A program made the translations under genes and the position numbers. Positions 42,154-52,316 of a stretch of DNA of 64,000 bases are shown here, piece by piece. Source of the DNA: Hyalangium versicolor (GTDB taxonomy: Bacteria > Myxococcota > Myxococcia > Myxococcales > Myxococcaceae). The first letter of the stretch is position 1, and the number at the start of each line of letters is the position of its first letter. The DNA is taken from assembly GCF_020103695.1 (NCBI RefSeq), contig NZ_JAHXBF010000012.1, positions 186,001 to 250,000 of the forward strand, given 5' to 3'. The notes under the pieces were generated by a model. The model saw only the letters and a program-made list of their open reading frames with translations. It was not told the origin of the DNA and ran no database searches.

Positions 42154-45100
42154 ATGCAAGTCCCCACGCGTGAAGCGCTGCTCAAGCAACTGGACTCCCT
42201 TCCTTATGGAGCTCGCATGGCGCAGGCGGCTGCCGTGGGAAGGCAGGCCCGAGGCACAGCGCCCTTGACGCAACTCATGGACGAGTTGCTCGCCGGAGAG
42301 GCCTACGAGGCGAGCATCGCGCTGCAGATGGCCCGTGCCACGAAGGACGAAGCGGTGCTGCTGCGCGGCCTCTCCCACCCCTCGTTGATGATCCGGACCC
42401 TGGCCGCCTCACTGGCGGGCCCCTGCATCCAGGATGATGCCTCGTTGGAGCGGGTACTCCCGGAACTGGCCCCGGCGCTGAGGCGGCGCGTGCTCAAGGG
42501 CCTGGCGCTGGCTCGCAGGAGCGCGCTGGCCACCCGGCTCCTGCCACAAATCCTCGCGAAGCATGGCGCTGGAGAGGCCGTCCTGCTGCTGCCCGCGTTG
42601 GATGAAGCCTCGGTGCGACGGCTCCTGCCGGAAGTAGGCCACGCGCTCAGGAGCTGGCACACGCTGACGTGTCGCTACCCGGACGCGGTGCTCGAGTACC
42701 TCCGGGCCCTCTTCGCCGCCGTGCCCGAGCGACAGCGCACCTACCTCTTCTACACCTACCACGCGCCGCTGGAGGAACTGACCAACCTGCGGAGCGCCGC
42801 GGTGCTCGCCCTCGCACGCGACTACTCATCGCTGGAAGTGCTGCCTCGCGCGCTGATCGCAGGGAGCCGCAGGCTCACCCGGCGACACCCGGAGCAGATG
42901 TTTGACCTGCTCACGCGGCCGTCCCTCCGAAGCTGGCTGAAGAACCAGGGTCTACCCGCGGGCGTGCTGTTGGAGGCGGATGCCTTCTCGCCCGAGCAAC
43001 AGCTCGCGCTGGCCCGGATCCTCGGAGAGGTTCCCCATAACCTCGCGGCCTTCCTGGGTGCCCTGCCGCCCTCACGCCGCGCGGCCCTCTTCGCCCACGC
43101 CTTCGAGGGAATCCCCACGCGCGAGCTGCCGGACGCGCTCCTCTCCGTGCTGCCCCACACTCTGCGGGACGCGGAGGCCGCGCGGAGGCTCACGTTCCGC
43201 GAGATTCAAGAGGATCGGGATCGGCTGCTGGCCACCCACGCCCTGCGACTCATCGAGCACGCGCGCGAACCGCTGACGAAGGCCGCCTTCGCGGCGAAGG
43301 CGGAGGATCGGGCCCAGGCGCTCGTCCACCTGGTGAACGCGACGGGGCTGTCCCGCCGGGGGATGACGGAGACGCTGACGCACCTGATGCGGCTGCGCAA
43401 CGAGCAGGATCCGGTGCGCATGGCGGCGCTCAACGCGCTGGCGAACGTGCCGCTCTCCAGCTTCACCGCCGAGCACATCCCCTCGCTCAAGGAGCTGGTG
43501 ACGTACGTCGTGGAGGCACGGGACTCCTCGTCGACGACACGCGCGGCGCTCCAGCGGCTGGCCTTCCGGCTGATGCAGGGCCACGCCACCGAGCCGGAGG
43601 GCCCTCTGTTCCAGTTCGCGCTGGAGACGCTGAAGCGGCTGGCCGGGCAGAGCGGGACGCTGTCGCTGCCACGGCTCGAGCAGGATCTTCCGCGGGGCGC
43701 CGAGTTCCGCATCGTCTCGACCCTGCTGCCGATGATCCGCTCCGCCGCCGAGCGGGACAACCACGTCCTCACCCTCTCCCTGGCCCAGGCACTGGGGCGG
43801 CGCGCGTGGAATGTGGATTTGCTCCAGGCGATGCTCGAACCGGCGACGAACAGCTCGCCGGAGGGCATGGCGATGACGGCCATCTCCCTGTGGCTGGCGC
43901 CGCCCCATACGCGGGACGTGCGGGTGCGCAAGCTGCTGGATCGAGACGAGACAACAGCGGTCCTGCCCCCGGTCTTCAGGCACCTGCACCGGAGGCGGCA
44001 GGACTTGCTGGACCCGTTCCTCCAGGGACGAGCGCTGCAAGGGCGCTTCATGAGGGGAGACGCGGGCTGGGTGCCCCACTATGCCGAGAACGGCTTCCAC
44101 CGCTGGCTGCCCCGGCAACAGGAGCAGCTCCTGTCGTTGCTGCTGCGTGTCGCCCGGGATGGGCAGCGCAGCTCCAGTGAGCGGCAGAGCATGCTGCACA
44201 TCATCCGCCGGATTCCCGTGGTGAAGGCGGACACGCTGGCCTCGTTCCTCACCTCCGAGGATGTGCCCACGGTGGAGGCCGCGCTCGGCGCGCTGGCGTG
44301 GATCGATCGGCCGGAGACGGCGCTCCCCATCCTCCTCGAGCACCTGGACGGAGATCGCGCGCGAGTCGCCATGTACGCGGTGCCCCGGGTGGCGAGACTG
44401 GTGACGGCGGAGACGCTGTCGGCGACCCTGGCGGAGCTGCTCGGGCGCGAGAAGCTGAAGGTGACGGTGCAGAAGGAGGCGGTGCGGCTGCTCGGGACGT
44501 TCCGGTCGCCGCACAGCCTGACGCTGCTGCGCCAGCACTTCGATCGCCCGCAGCTGCACCGGGACGTCCGCATCGCGGTGGGCCACGCGGCACGCCGGCT
44601 GCTGGACCAGGAGGAGGCGTGGGCCATTCTCGATGCGATGGCGCGGAGCCCGGACACGTACGTGGCGATGAGCCTGCTGGATCAGAGCCCCTCCGAGCTG
44701 CGTCCCGAGGTGCGCCCGCGCTACGCGGCCCTGGTGCTCCAGGTGGCTCGGCATTCCGAGCTCACCGTGCGCAAGCAGGCGTGGCTCAAGCTCGCGGCCT
44801 GGTCCCCCGGCCTGGAGGAGCAGGTGGCGCGGGCGGCCTCCGAGCGCATCCTGGAGCTCGCGGGCGGTGCCGAGTGGAAGGAGGCCACACAGACGCTGGT
44901 CAATACCGTGCGAGACGGTGTCGCGGTGGAGCAGGTGATCTCGACGGTAGCGGCGCTCGTCACGCAGCCCGTCACCGAGACGCAGAACGCCACGGCGGAG
45001 AGGGATCTGCCGGCCCGCCAGCGGCTGCAGGGGCTGTGCGCGGCGTTGCTGGAACTGCCGCCACCGGCGCGCCTGCGGCTGCGGACTCGACTGCATGAGG

Positions 45101-45495
45101 TGGCGGATGTCATCGCCACGGACGCATCGCTCTGGCCGGAGAGCGTGAGGCTGCGGCTGAGCGTGCTCGACTGGAAGAATGCGGAGACGGTGAGCAAGGC
45201 CCTGCTCCACCTCACGCACGAGTCGCACCAGGAGCCACTCTTCGCCCCGACGCTCGCGAACGAGGTGTCCATCGCGGTGGGGAACCCGAATGCCCAGTGG
45301 GAGCCGGAGACCCTGCTGGAGATCTCGGATCACGTCGCCCAGGCGGCTCCCCTCGTCTCGGTGGAGTTGGTGTTTGCCGCAGGGAACCGTCTGCACTGGC
45401 GAGAGGACGCGGCGAAGCGCCTCCGCGTCCTGCGCGAGCACTCACGCCCGGCCGTTCGAGCCGCGGCGCGAGCCATCACCACGGCTCAAGAGTGA
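42154..45495 (+). CDS. Large HEAT-repeat protein
   Basis: A 1,113-residue cytoplasmic protein made almost entirely of paired helices in a superhelix. Repeat-like segments include SLMIRTLAASLAGPC, DEASVRRLLPEVGHAL, DVPTVEAALGALAWID, and KVTVQKEAVRLLGTFRSPHS. No catalytic domain, signal peptide or membrane helix was found. ATG 42154 follows CTCGGAGG at good spacing. The opposite strand is open for nearly 800 codons but is an artefact of composition. Its stop overlaps the convergent hydrolase by 10 bp. A protein-binding scaffold role is all that can be inferred. Confidence 0.88.
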   Translation: MQVPTREALLKQLDSLPYGARMAQAAAVGRQARGTAPLTQLMDELLAGEAYEASIALQMARATKDEAVLLRGLSHPSLMIRTLAASLAGPCIQDDASLERVLPELAPALRRRVLKGLALARRSALATRLLPQILAKHGAGEAVLLLPALDEASVRRLLPEVGHALRSWHTLTCRYPDAVLEYLRALFAAVPERQRTYLFYTYHAPLEELTNLRSAAVLALARDYSSLEVLPRALIAGSRRLTRRHPEQMFDLLTRPSLRSWLKNQGLPAGVLLEADAFSPEQQLALARILGEVPHNLAAFLGALPPSRRAALFAHAFEGIPTRELPDALLSVLPHTLRDAEAARRLTFREIQEDRDRLLATHALRLIEHAREPLTKAAFAAKAEDRAQALVHLVNATGLSRRGMTETLTHLMRLRNEQDPVRMAALNALANVPLSSFTAEHIPSLKELVTYVVEARDSSSTTRAALQRLAFRLMQGHATEPEGPLFQFALETLKRLAGQSGTLSLPRLEQDLPRGAEFRIVSTLLPMIRSAAERDNHVLTLSLAQALGRRAWNVDLLQAMLEPATNSSPEGMAMTAISLWLAPPHTRDVRVRKLLDRDETTAVLPPVFRHLHRRRQDLLDPFLQGRALQGRFMRGDAGWVPHYAENGFHRWLPRQQEQLLSLLLRVARDGQRSSSERQSMLHIIRRIPVVKADTLASFLTSEDVPTVEAALGALAWIDRPETALPILLEHLDGDRARVAMYAVPRVARLVTAETLSATLAELLGREKLKVTVQKEAVRLLGTFRSPHSLTLLRQHFDRPQLHRDVRIAVGHAARRLLDQEEAWAILDAMARSPDTYVAMSLLDQSPSELRPEVRPRYAALVLQVARHSELTVRKQAWLKLAAWSPGLEEQVARAASERILELAGGAEWKEATQTLVNTVRDGVAVEQVISTVAALVTQPVTETQNATAERDLPARQRLQGLCAALLELPPPARLRLRTRLHEVADVIATDASLWPESVRLRLSVLDWKNAETVSKALLHLTHESHQEPLFAPTLANEVSIAVGNPNAQWEPETLLEISDHVAQAAPLVSVELVFAAGNRLHWREDAAKRLRVLREHSRPAVRAAARAITTAQE

Positions 45496-46277
45496 GCGTG
45501 GGCGCGGAGGAACTCCAGCAGGTGCGCGTTGAACACCTCGGGGTGCGTGAGGCTGGCGGCGTGGGAGGCCCCGGGGATGCTGACGAAACCCACGCTGCCG
45601 GGCAGCAGATGGCTGAGCAGTTCTCCCTGCGAAGGAGAGATGGTGGTGTCCTCGGCGCCGTGCAGGACGAGCGCCGGACACCGGATGTCCTTCAAACGCT
45701 TGCTGATGTCATCCCGATCGACCAGACAGCGGATGGCGGCCAGCACGTGCGCCCCGGTGAGCACCCGCCAGTGATTGATCCAGGTGGTGAAGCGAAGCGG
45801 ATCTCCCAGGAAGGAGCTGGCGAGGATATGGAGGATCGGCTCGATGGGCCCCTCGGAGGACCAGATCTTCGCGATGTCCTGGTAGATGTCCTTCTGCTGG
45901 GCCTCCTCCGGAGTGATGCGGGTGCTCATGAGCACCAGGCCCTTGACGCGATCGGGATGGCGCAACGCCATGCGCAAGGCACAGTGGCTGCCCAGGGACA
46001 TGCCGCCCACCACCGCCCGATCGATGCCGAGGTGATCGAGCAGGGCCACGCAGTCATCCGCTGAGTCCCAGAGGTTGAAGGGCTTGCCGTCCCAGCGCGT
46101 GCGTCCCAGCGCGCGCGAGTCCCAGCGGATGACGCGGAACTCGGGGGCCAGCGCGAGCACCTGCGGCTCGAACATGCGGCTGTCCATGAGGAAGCCGTGG
46201 CCCAGAATGAGAGGAGGGCCCGAACCACCCGAGTCCTCGAAATAGATGTCCTGACCGTGAATGGAGACAAGGGGCAT
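45486..46277 (-). CDS. Alpha/beta hydrolase
   Basis: A 263-residue cytoplasmic alpha/beta-fold hydrolase. The oxyanion motif is LGHGFLMD, the nucleophile elbow is GGMSLGSHC, the acid is in VLHGAEDTTIS, and the catalytic His is in GASHAASLTHPE. The pattern is close to 3-oxoadipate enol-lactonase and related esterases, but no aromatic degradation genes are near. The ATG at 46277 gives the usual MPLVSIHGQDIYFEDSG start; the longer upstream frame overlaps the divergent XRE gene. The 10-bp overlap with the HEAT-repeat gene is convergent. Confidence 0.88.
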   Translation of the reverse strand: MPLVSIHGQDIYFEDSGGSGPPLILGHGFLMDSRMFEPQVLALAPEFRVIRWDSRALGRTRWDGKPFNLWDSADDCVALLDHLGIDRAVVGGMSLGSHCALRMALRHPDRVKGLVLMSTRITPEEAQQKDIYQDIAKIWSSEGPIEPILHILASSFLGDPLRFTTWINHWRVLTGAHVLAAIRCLVDRDDISKRLKDIRCPALVLHGAEDTTISPSQGELLSHLLPGSVGFVSIPGASHAASLTHPEVFNAHLLEFLRAHAHS

Positions 46278-46330
46278 GGTGTCCCCGGAACCCTGCCCGC
46301 CCCTGGCCTCCGGGGGCATACTCCTGGAGT

Positions 46331-46361
46331 GGTACGGCTCCCGCCTCGACCGTTGCGTACC
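46331..46361. promoter_or_regulatory. Possible operator between hydrolase and XRE regulator
   Basis: GGTACG (46331-46336) and CGTACC (46356-46361) form a perfect 6-bp inverted repeat with 19 bp between, in the divergent gap. It could be a site for the XRE regulator, but six-base arms arise readily by chance. Confidence 0.25.
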
Positions 46362-46406
46362 CTCCCGCGCATTCCAGTCAGTTGGACGACACATAAGGTG
46401 GGCGGA

Positions 46407-46898
46407 ATGAAAGGCAAACCGGCAGCGCGGGCTCTCCCGCGCTCCTCTGGGGCTCAACACAAGCGGCGTCACACGAGCCCTCTGGCGCTTCGGGGAGACA
46501 GGCAACTTCAGGAGCAGCGGCTCCGGATGACGCTCGGCCGCGCGGCGCGAGTGGCGAGGCTGCGCTCCGGGCTCACCCAGGCGGACGTCGCCGAGATCAT
46601 CGGCACCGTCACGGAGGTGTATGGGCGCATGGAGCGCGGCAAGCTGCTCCCGAGCGTGCCCACCCTGCTGCGGCTCTGTGTGGCACTGCGCAGCGGGCCC
46701 CATGAGCTGATGGGGTTCGTCCCCGTGGGCCCGGCCGGTGGGAAGGCGCCCTGGGAGGATCTCAAGTCCGCGCCCGCCGTGACGAAGACCCCGGAACTCC
46801 AGCGGCTGGTGACGCGTCTGGGCCGTCTCCAGCGCTCGGAGCTCCGGCTCGTCCTGTCGCTCGTCACCTCCCTGGCGGCGCGGCGGATGAAGCGGTGA
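46407..46898 (+). CDS. XRE-family HTH transcriptional regulator
   Basis: A 163-residue DNA-binding protein. The helix-turn-helix is ARLRSGLTQADVAEIIGTVT followed by VYGRMERGKLLPSVPTLLRL, a standard Cro/C1 fold. The basic N-terminal extension (about 40 residues, Arg/Lys-rich) is included if ATG 46407 (AAGGTGGGCGGA upstream) is used; ATG 46527 would give a 123-residue protein with the domain at the start, and the choice is uncertain. The C-terminal helices (ELQRLVTRLGRLQRSELRLVLSL) may dimerise. It is divergent from the hydrolase and may regulate it. Confidence 0.85.
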   Translation: MKGKPAARALPRSSGAQHKRRHTSPLALRGDRQLQEQRLRMTLGRAARVARLRSGLTQADVAEIIGTVTEVYGRMERGKLLPSVPTLLRLCVALRSGPHELMGFVPVGPAGGKAPWEDLKSAPAVTKTPELQRLVTRLGRLQRSELRLVLSLVTSLAARRMKR

Positions 46899-46904
46899 GC
46901 CTGC

Positions 46905-46918
46905 CGGAGCAAGCTCCG
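46905..46918 (+). terminator. Short hairpin after the XRE gene
   Basis: CGGAGC, AA, GCTCCG lies 7 nt after the XRE stop. With a realistic loop the stem is 5 bp and no U-tract follows, so termination is uncertain. Confidence 0.3.
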
Positions 46919-47032
46919 AACCCCAGGCGCTGCACCGCCATTCCCTGAAAGAAAAGTCCTGGGAGGAGCCTGTTGACGCGGGCTGCCTCTCGGGAAAGAA
47001 CAGGCGTCTACCTCCTGCACCTGGAAGGACGC

Positions 47033-49099
47033 ATGCCTGTGTACCGCCTGCTGCTCGCCCTCGGCCTGCTCGTGGCCCTCCCCGCCCGCGCGGAGGAGGG
47101 AATGTGGACCTACGACGCATTTCCCTCCGAGGCCGTGAAGAAGGCCTATGGCTTCACGCCGACACAGGCGTGGTTGGACTCGGTGCGGCTGGCCTCGGTC
47201 CGGCTCGCGGGTGGGTGCTCGGCCAGCTTCGTGTCTCCCAACGGGCTGGTGATGACCAACCACCACTGCATCCGCAGCTGCGTGGAGGACCTGTCCTCGT
47301 CCCAGAAGGACCTGCTCGCGACGGGTTTCTCCGCCGCCGAGGCCAAGGACGAGCTGCGCTGCCCCAAGGTGGAAGCCAACCAACTGGTGGAGATGACGGA
47401 CGTCACCGCGCGGATGAACGCGGCGACGAAGGGGCTCAGCGGCGCGGCCTTCAACACGGCGCTGAAGGCGGAGATGTCCAAGGCCGAAGCGGAGTGCGCC
47501 ACCGGGCCGCAGGTGCGCTGCGACGTGGTGACGCTCTACAACGGCGGCAAGTACCACCTTTATAAGTACCGCCGCTTCCAGGACGTGCGGCTGGTCTTCG
47601 CGCCGGAGTTCTCCATGGCCAGCTTTGGAGGGGACCCGGACAACTTCAACTTCCCCCGCTTCGGCTTCGACGTGGCCTTCGTGCGCGTGTGGGAGAACGA
47701 TCAGCCGGCTCGCAGCCCGAACTTCCTGCCCTGGGCGAAGCAGAGCGTGAAGGAGGGAGAGCTCGTCTTCGTGTCCGGCCACCCGGGTGGCACCGAGCGC
47801 AAGAGCACGGTGGCCGAGTTGGAGTTCCAGCGGGACGTGGCGCTGCCGTACACCCTGCTGAACCTGGCGGAGCTGCGCGGCATGCTGCGCGAGTTCACAC
47901 AGGGCTCCCCGGAGCGGCTGCGTGTCACTCGCGCGACGCTGCGCTCGGTGGAGAACGGCCTCAAGGCGCTGCGAGGCCGGCACCAGGCGCTGGCGGCTCC
48001 GGCACTGCTGGCGCAGAAGCGCAAGGAGGAGGCAGAGCTCCGGACGCAGGTGATGGCCAGAGCCAAGCTCAAGAGCTTGACGGTGGGGGCGTGGGAGGAG
48101 ATCGCCCAGGCGCTGGAGCTCTATCGCCCCATGCTGCCCGAGTACCGGATGAAGGAGGCGGGAGATGCCTTCCAGTCCGAGCTCTTCACCCTCGCGCGCC
48201 AGCTGGTGCGCAGCGCGGAGGAGCTGCCCAAGCCCAACGCGGAGCGGCTGCGCGAGTACACGGAGGCCCAGCTGCCCTCGCTGCGCCAGCAACTCCTGCG
48301 CGAGGCCCCCATCTCGTTGGAGCTGGAGGTGGCGACGCTGACGTACGGCCTCACCCGGATGCGCGAGACGCTGGGCGCGGATGATCCCTTCGTCCGGACG
48401 GTGCTCGGCCGCGCGGCACCGGCGGACATGGCGCGAGCACTGGTGGTGGGCACGAAGCTGCACGACGTGAAGGTGCGAAAGGCGCTGCTGGAGGGAGGCA
48501 AGGCCGCGGTGGACGCCTCGGAGGATCCGATGGTGGTGCTGGCGCGCAAGGTGGACGCGGAGGCTCGGGCGGTGCGCAAGCGCTACGAGGACTCGGTGGA
48601 GGCTGTCCTCAAGCGCAATGGTGAGCGGCTGGCCCAGGCGCGCCTGGCCGTGTACGGCACCAGCGGCTATCCGGACGCCACCTTCACCTTGCGGCTCAAC
48701 TACGGCGCGGTGAAGGGATGGGAGGAGAACGCCCGCACGGTGGCGCCGTTCACCACCTTTGGTGGCGCGTGGGAGCGGAACACCGGCAATGAGCCCTTCA
48801 AGCTGCCGGCCTCGTGGCTGGCGGCCCAGGGGAAGGTGCCTCCGGAGACGCCGCTGGACATGGCCACCACCAACGACATCATCGGCGGCAACTCCGGCTC
48901 GCCCATGGTGAACAAGGACGGGCAGGTGGTGGGGCTCGTCTTCGACGGCAACCTGCCCTCGCTTGGAGGCCGGTATGCCTATGTGCCGGCGACGAACCGC
49001 GCGGTGGCGGTGAACGGGGCGGGGATCCTCGCCGGGCTGGAGCACGTCTATGGGGCCCGGCGTGTCCTGGAGGAGTTGCGCGCCACGCAGGCCCGGTGA
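47033..49099 (+). CDS. S46-family (DPP7/DPP11-type) serine peptidase
   Basis: A 688-residue exported peptidase. The signal peptide ends near ARAEEG. The chymotrypsin-like fold has its catalytic His in GLVMTNHHC (near residue 75) and the Ser in IGGNSGSPMVNKDGQVVG (near residue 620), with the family's long helical insert in between. S46 enzymes remove dipeptides from peptide N termini in the periplasm; whether hydrophobic or acidic residues are preferred cannot be told. ATG 47033 follows GGAAGGA. The signal peptidase gene follows 88 bp downstream on the same strand. Confidence 0.93.
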   Translation: MPVYRLLLALGLLVALPARAEEGMWTYDAFPSEAVKKAYGFTPTQAWLDSVRLASVRLAGGCSASFVSPNGLVMTNHHCIRSCVEDLSSSQKDLLATGFSAAEAKDELRCPKVEANQLVEMTDVTARMNAATKGLSGAAFNTALKAEMSKAEAECATGPQVRCDVVTLYNGGKYHLYKYRRFQDVRLVFAPEFSMASFGGDPDNFNFPRFGFDVAFVRVWENDQPARSPNFLPWAKQSVKEGELVFVSGHPGGTERKSTVAELEFQRDVALPYTLLNLAELRGMLREFTQGSPERLRVTRATLRSVENGLKALRGRHQALAAPALLAQKRKEEAELRTQVMARAKLKSLTVGAWEEIAQALELYRPMLPEYRMKEAGDAFQSELFTLARQLVRSAEELPKPNAERLREYTEAQLPSLRQQLLREAPISLELEVATLTYGLTRMRETLGADDPFVRTVLGRAAPADMARALVVGTKLHDVKVRKALLEGGKAAVDASEDPMVVLARKVDAEARAVRKRYEDSVEAVLKRNGERLAQARLAVYGTSGYPDATFTLRLNYGAVKGWEENARTVAPFTTFGGAWERNTGNEPFKLPASWLAAQGKVPPETPLDMATTNDIIGGNSGSPMVNKDGQVVGLVFDGNLPSLGGRYAYVPATNRAVAVNGAGILAGLEHVYGARRVLEELRATQAR

Positions 49100-49187
49100 T
49101 TGTCGGCTGGAAGGTGAATCGACACCGCTTCGGCAATGGCCAGCCCCTCTCGACGTAGAATCCTCCGCTAGCGTGCGAGGAGGAACG

Positions 49188-49862
49188 ATGGAGCGTGCTC
49201 ACCCGAAGCCACCGTCGAAGCGGTGGATGAAGTACCTGGCCGACCTGGCCTTCTTCGCCATCATCCTGGTGGGCCGAGGCAGCTTCGCGGACCACTACCA
49301 TGTGCCCTCGGGCTCCATGGAGCCCACGCTCCAGGTGGGCGATCGCCTCGCGGTGGACAAGCGCGCCTACGGGCTGCGCATCCCCCTCACCCACATCTGG
49401 CTCACCGAGAAGTCACCTCAGCGCGGGGATGTCGTCATCTTCGACTCGCCGGCCAATGGCAACGTGCTGGTGAAGCGGCTGGTGGGGCTGCCGGGGGACC
49501 ACATCGCCTTCGATGGCGTGAACCTCATCCTCAACGGCCAGCGCGTGCCTCAGGACTTCACGCAGGAGGACGCGCGCATCGAATATCTCCCGGGAGCGCC
49601 CCATCCGCTCCACCCCGAGCCCTATCAGGGGCCTCCGATGAGAGAGGTGGAGGTGCCTGCTCGACACTACCTGATGCTCGGCGATCACCGGGGCAACTCG
49701 GCGGACAGCCGCTTCTTCGGATTCGTTCCTCGGGAGAACCTGCTCGGCCGCGCGGTGGCCGTCTACTACAGCCCACGCGACGGGCTCTCTGGCAGCGAGC
49801 GCTGGTGGATTCCCCTGCGCGCGGCCGATGGCTCGCAGAGCGATCCGCGGCTCACACGGTAG
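49188..49862 (+). CDS. lepB: Signal peptidase I
   Basis: A 224-residue inner-membrane protease that cleaves Sec/Tat signal peptides. One membrane anchor precedes the catalytic Ser of YHVPSGSMEPTL; the catalytic Lys is in VLVKRLVGLPGDHI; box E is YLMLGDHRGNSADSR. The ATG at 49188 follows a strong AGGAGGA. A longer in-frame start overlaps the S46 gene and is less likely. Many myxobacteria have several signal peptidases, so it need not be the only one. Confidence 0.95.
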   Translation: MERAHPKPPSKRWMKYLADLAFFAIILVGRGSFADHYHVPSGSMEPTLQVGDRLAVDKRAYGLRIPLTHIWLTEKSPQRGDVVIFDSPANGNVLVKRLVGLPGDHIAFDGVNLILNGQRVPQDFTQEDARIEYLPGAPHPLHPEPYQGPPMREVEVPARHYLMLGDHRGNSADSRFFGFVPRENLLGRAVAVYYSPRDGLSGSERWWIPLRAADGSQSDPRLTR

Positions 49863-49866
49863 GTAT

Positions 49867-49880
49867 CGGAGCGCGCTCCG
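49867..49880. terminator. Palindrome between convergent lepB and kinase genes
   Basis: CGGAGCGCGCTCCG is a perfect 14-bp palindrome in the 21-bp gap between the two stop codons; as RNA it gives a 5-bp stem with a CGCG loop. There is no U-tract. Confidence 0.3.
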
Positions 49881-49883
49881 CGC

Positions 49884-50903
49884 TCACTCAGGGCCCGAGT
49901 CCCCGTCTTCCAACACCGTCTCCGCTGGCCGCCGGGGCTCCGGCGTTACAGGCTGCGCGCGCTGGATCCACCGCGCCAGCTCCGAGGGTCCTGCGTCCGG
50001 CCGCGCACGGCGCAGCGGCGCCAGCAGTGTGCGGAACGCCTCTGCCGAACCCACCCGCTCCTCCGGTTTGCGCGTCAGGCATGCGCGCAGCAAGGGCCTC
50101 AGGTCCGCCTCCACGTCCTCCAGTGAGCCCAGCTGCGCCTCGCGCACGCGATCCATGGTCTCCAGCGTCGTCTCTCCGTCGAAGGGACGACGGCCGGTCA
50201 GCAGCTCATGCAGGGTGGTGCCCAGTGAGAAGAAGTCGCTCGCGGGGCTCAGCGTCCCGCCGCGCATCTGCTCTGGAGACATGTACGCGTACGTGCCTTT
50301 GCGGACACCGCTTCGAGTGACCTCCCGCAGCAACGTGGCCTTGGCGATACCGAAGTCCGCGAGCTTCACCTCACCGAGCCGGGAGATGAGGACATTGGCC
50401 GGTGTGACGTCCCGATGGACGACTCCGAGCGGACGCCCCTCGTCATCCGTGAGCGCGTGCACTGCGCCGAGCGCCAGCGCCAGCTCATCCGCGATGTGGA
50501 GCGCCAGCGATGTGCCTGGAAGACCTCTGGCGAGGAGGCTCGCGAGATCGGCTCCATCCACGTAGTCCAACCGGACGTAGTACACGCCCTCCGCACAGCC
50601 CAGGTCGTGCACGCCCACGAGGTTGCGGTGGCTCAGCCGAGCACCCAGCCTTCCCTCCTCGATGAACATGCGCTCGTACACGGCATCGCCCACGTGCTCC
50701 TCGCGCAGCACCTTGATGACCACGCGCTTCTCGAAGCCGCTGGCTCCGAAGGCGAGCGCCAGGAACACCTCCGCCATGCCTCCCGCGCCCAGGCGGCGCA
50801 CGAGCCGATACGGCCCCAGTTGTCGCGGCAGCTCCCTCACACGCCCTAGGATAGCGCCTGCGATGGGATTGGCGGGCGCGTCACTCCGCCGCTGCGGTAG
50901 CAT
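49884..50903 (-). CDS. Hanks-type Ser/Thr protein kinase
   Basis: A 339-residue kinase without a membrane helix. The Gly-rich loop is LGAGGMAEVFLA, the ATP-binding Lys is in VVIKVL, the catalytic loop is VHRDVTPANVL, the Mg loop is LADFGIAK and the APE-like motif is YMSPEQ; all key residues are intact. A GTG at 50840 (VRELPRQLGPYRLV) would start directly before the kinase domain and may be the true start. It is divergent from an FHA-sigma54 activator whose FHA domain could bind phosphothreonine made by this kinase, which is inference from adjacency. Confidence 0.93.
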   Translation of the reverse strand: MLPQRRSDAPANPIAGAILGRVRELPRQLGPYRLVRRLGAGGMAEVFLALAFGASGFEKRVVIKVLREEHVGDAVYERMFIEEGRLGARLSHRNLVGVHDLGCAEGVYYVRLDYVDGADLASLLARGLPGTSLALHIADELALALGAVHALTDDEGRPLGVVHRDVTPANVLISRLGEVKLADFGIAKATLLREVTRSGVRKGTYAYMSPEQMRGGTLSPASDFFSLGTTLHELLTGRRPFDGETTLETMDRVREAQLGSLEDVEADLRPLLRACLTRKPEERVGSAEAFRTLLAPLRRARPDAGPSELARWIQRAQPVTPEPRRPAETVLEDGDSGPE

Positions 50904-50920
50904 GACCGCGTACCCCGCCC

Positions 50921-52273
<1,353 letters not shown>

Positions 52274-52316
52274 GCCCGAGTCCTCGCTGCATGGGAGCGC
52301 GGCGCCGCGGTCGAGC

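Noticed and set aside
43072..45441. A 789-codon open frame on the minus strand
   Set aside because: It is antisense to the HEAT-repeat gene, has no recognisable motif and is Arg/Gln/Leu/His-rich, as expected of a composition artefact.
46508..49045. An 845-codon open frame on the minus strand
   Set aside because: It is antisense to the S46 peptidase, which has clear catalytic motifs and signal peptide.
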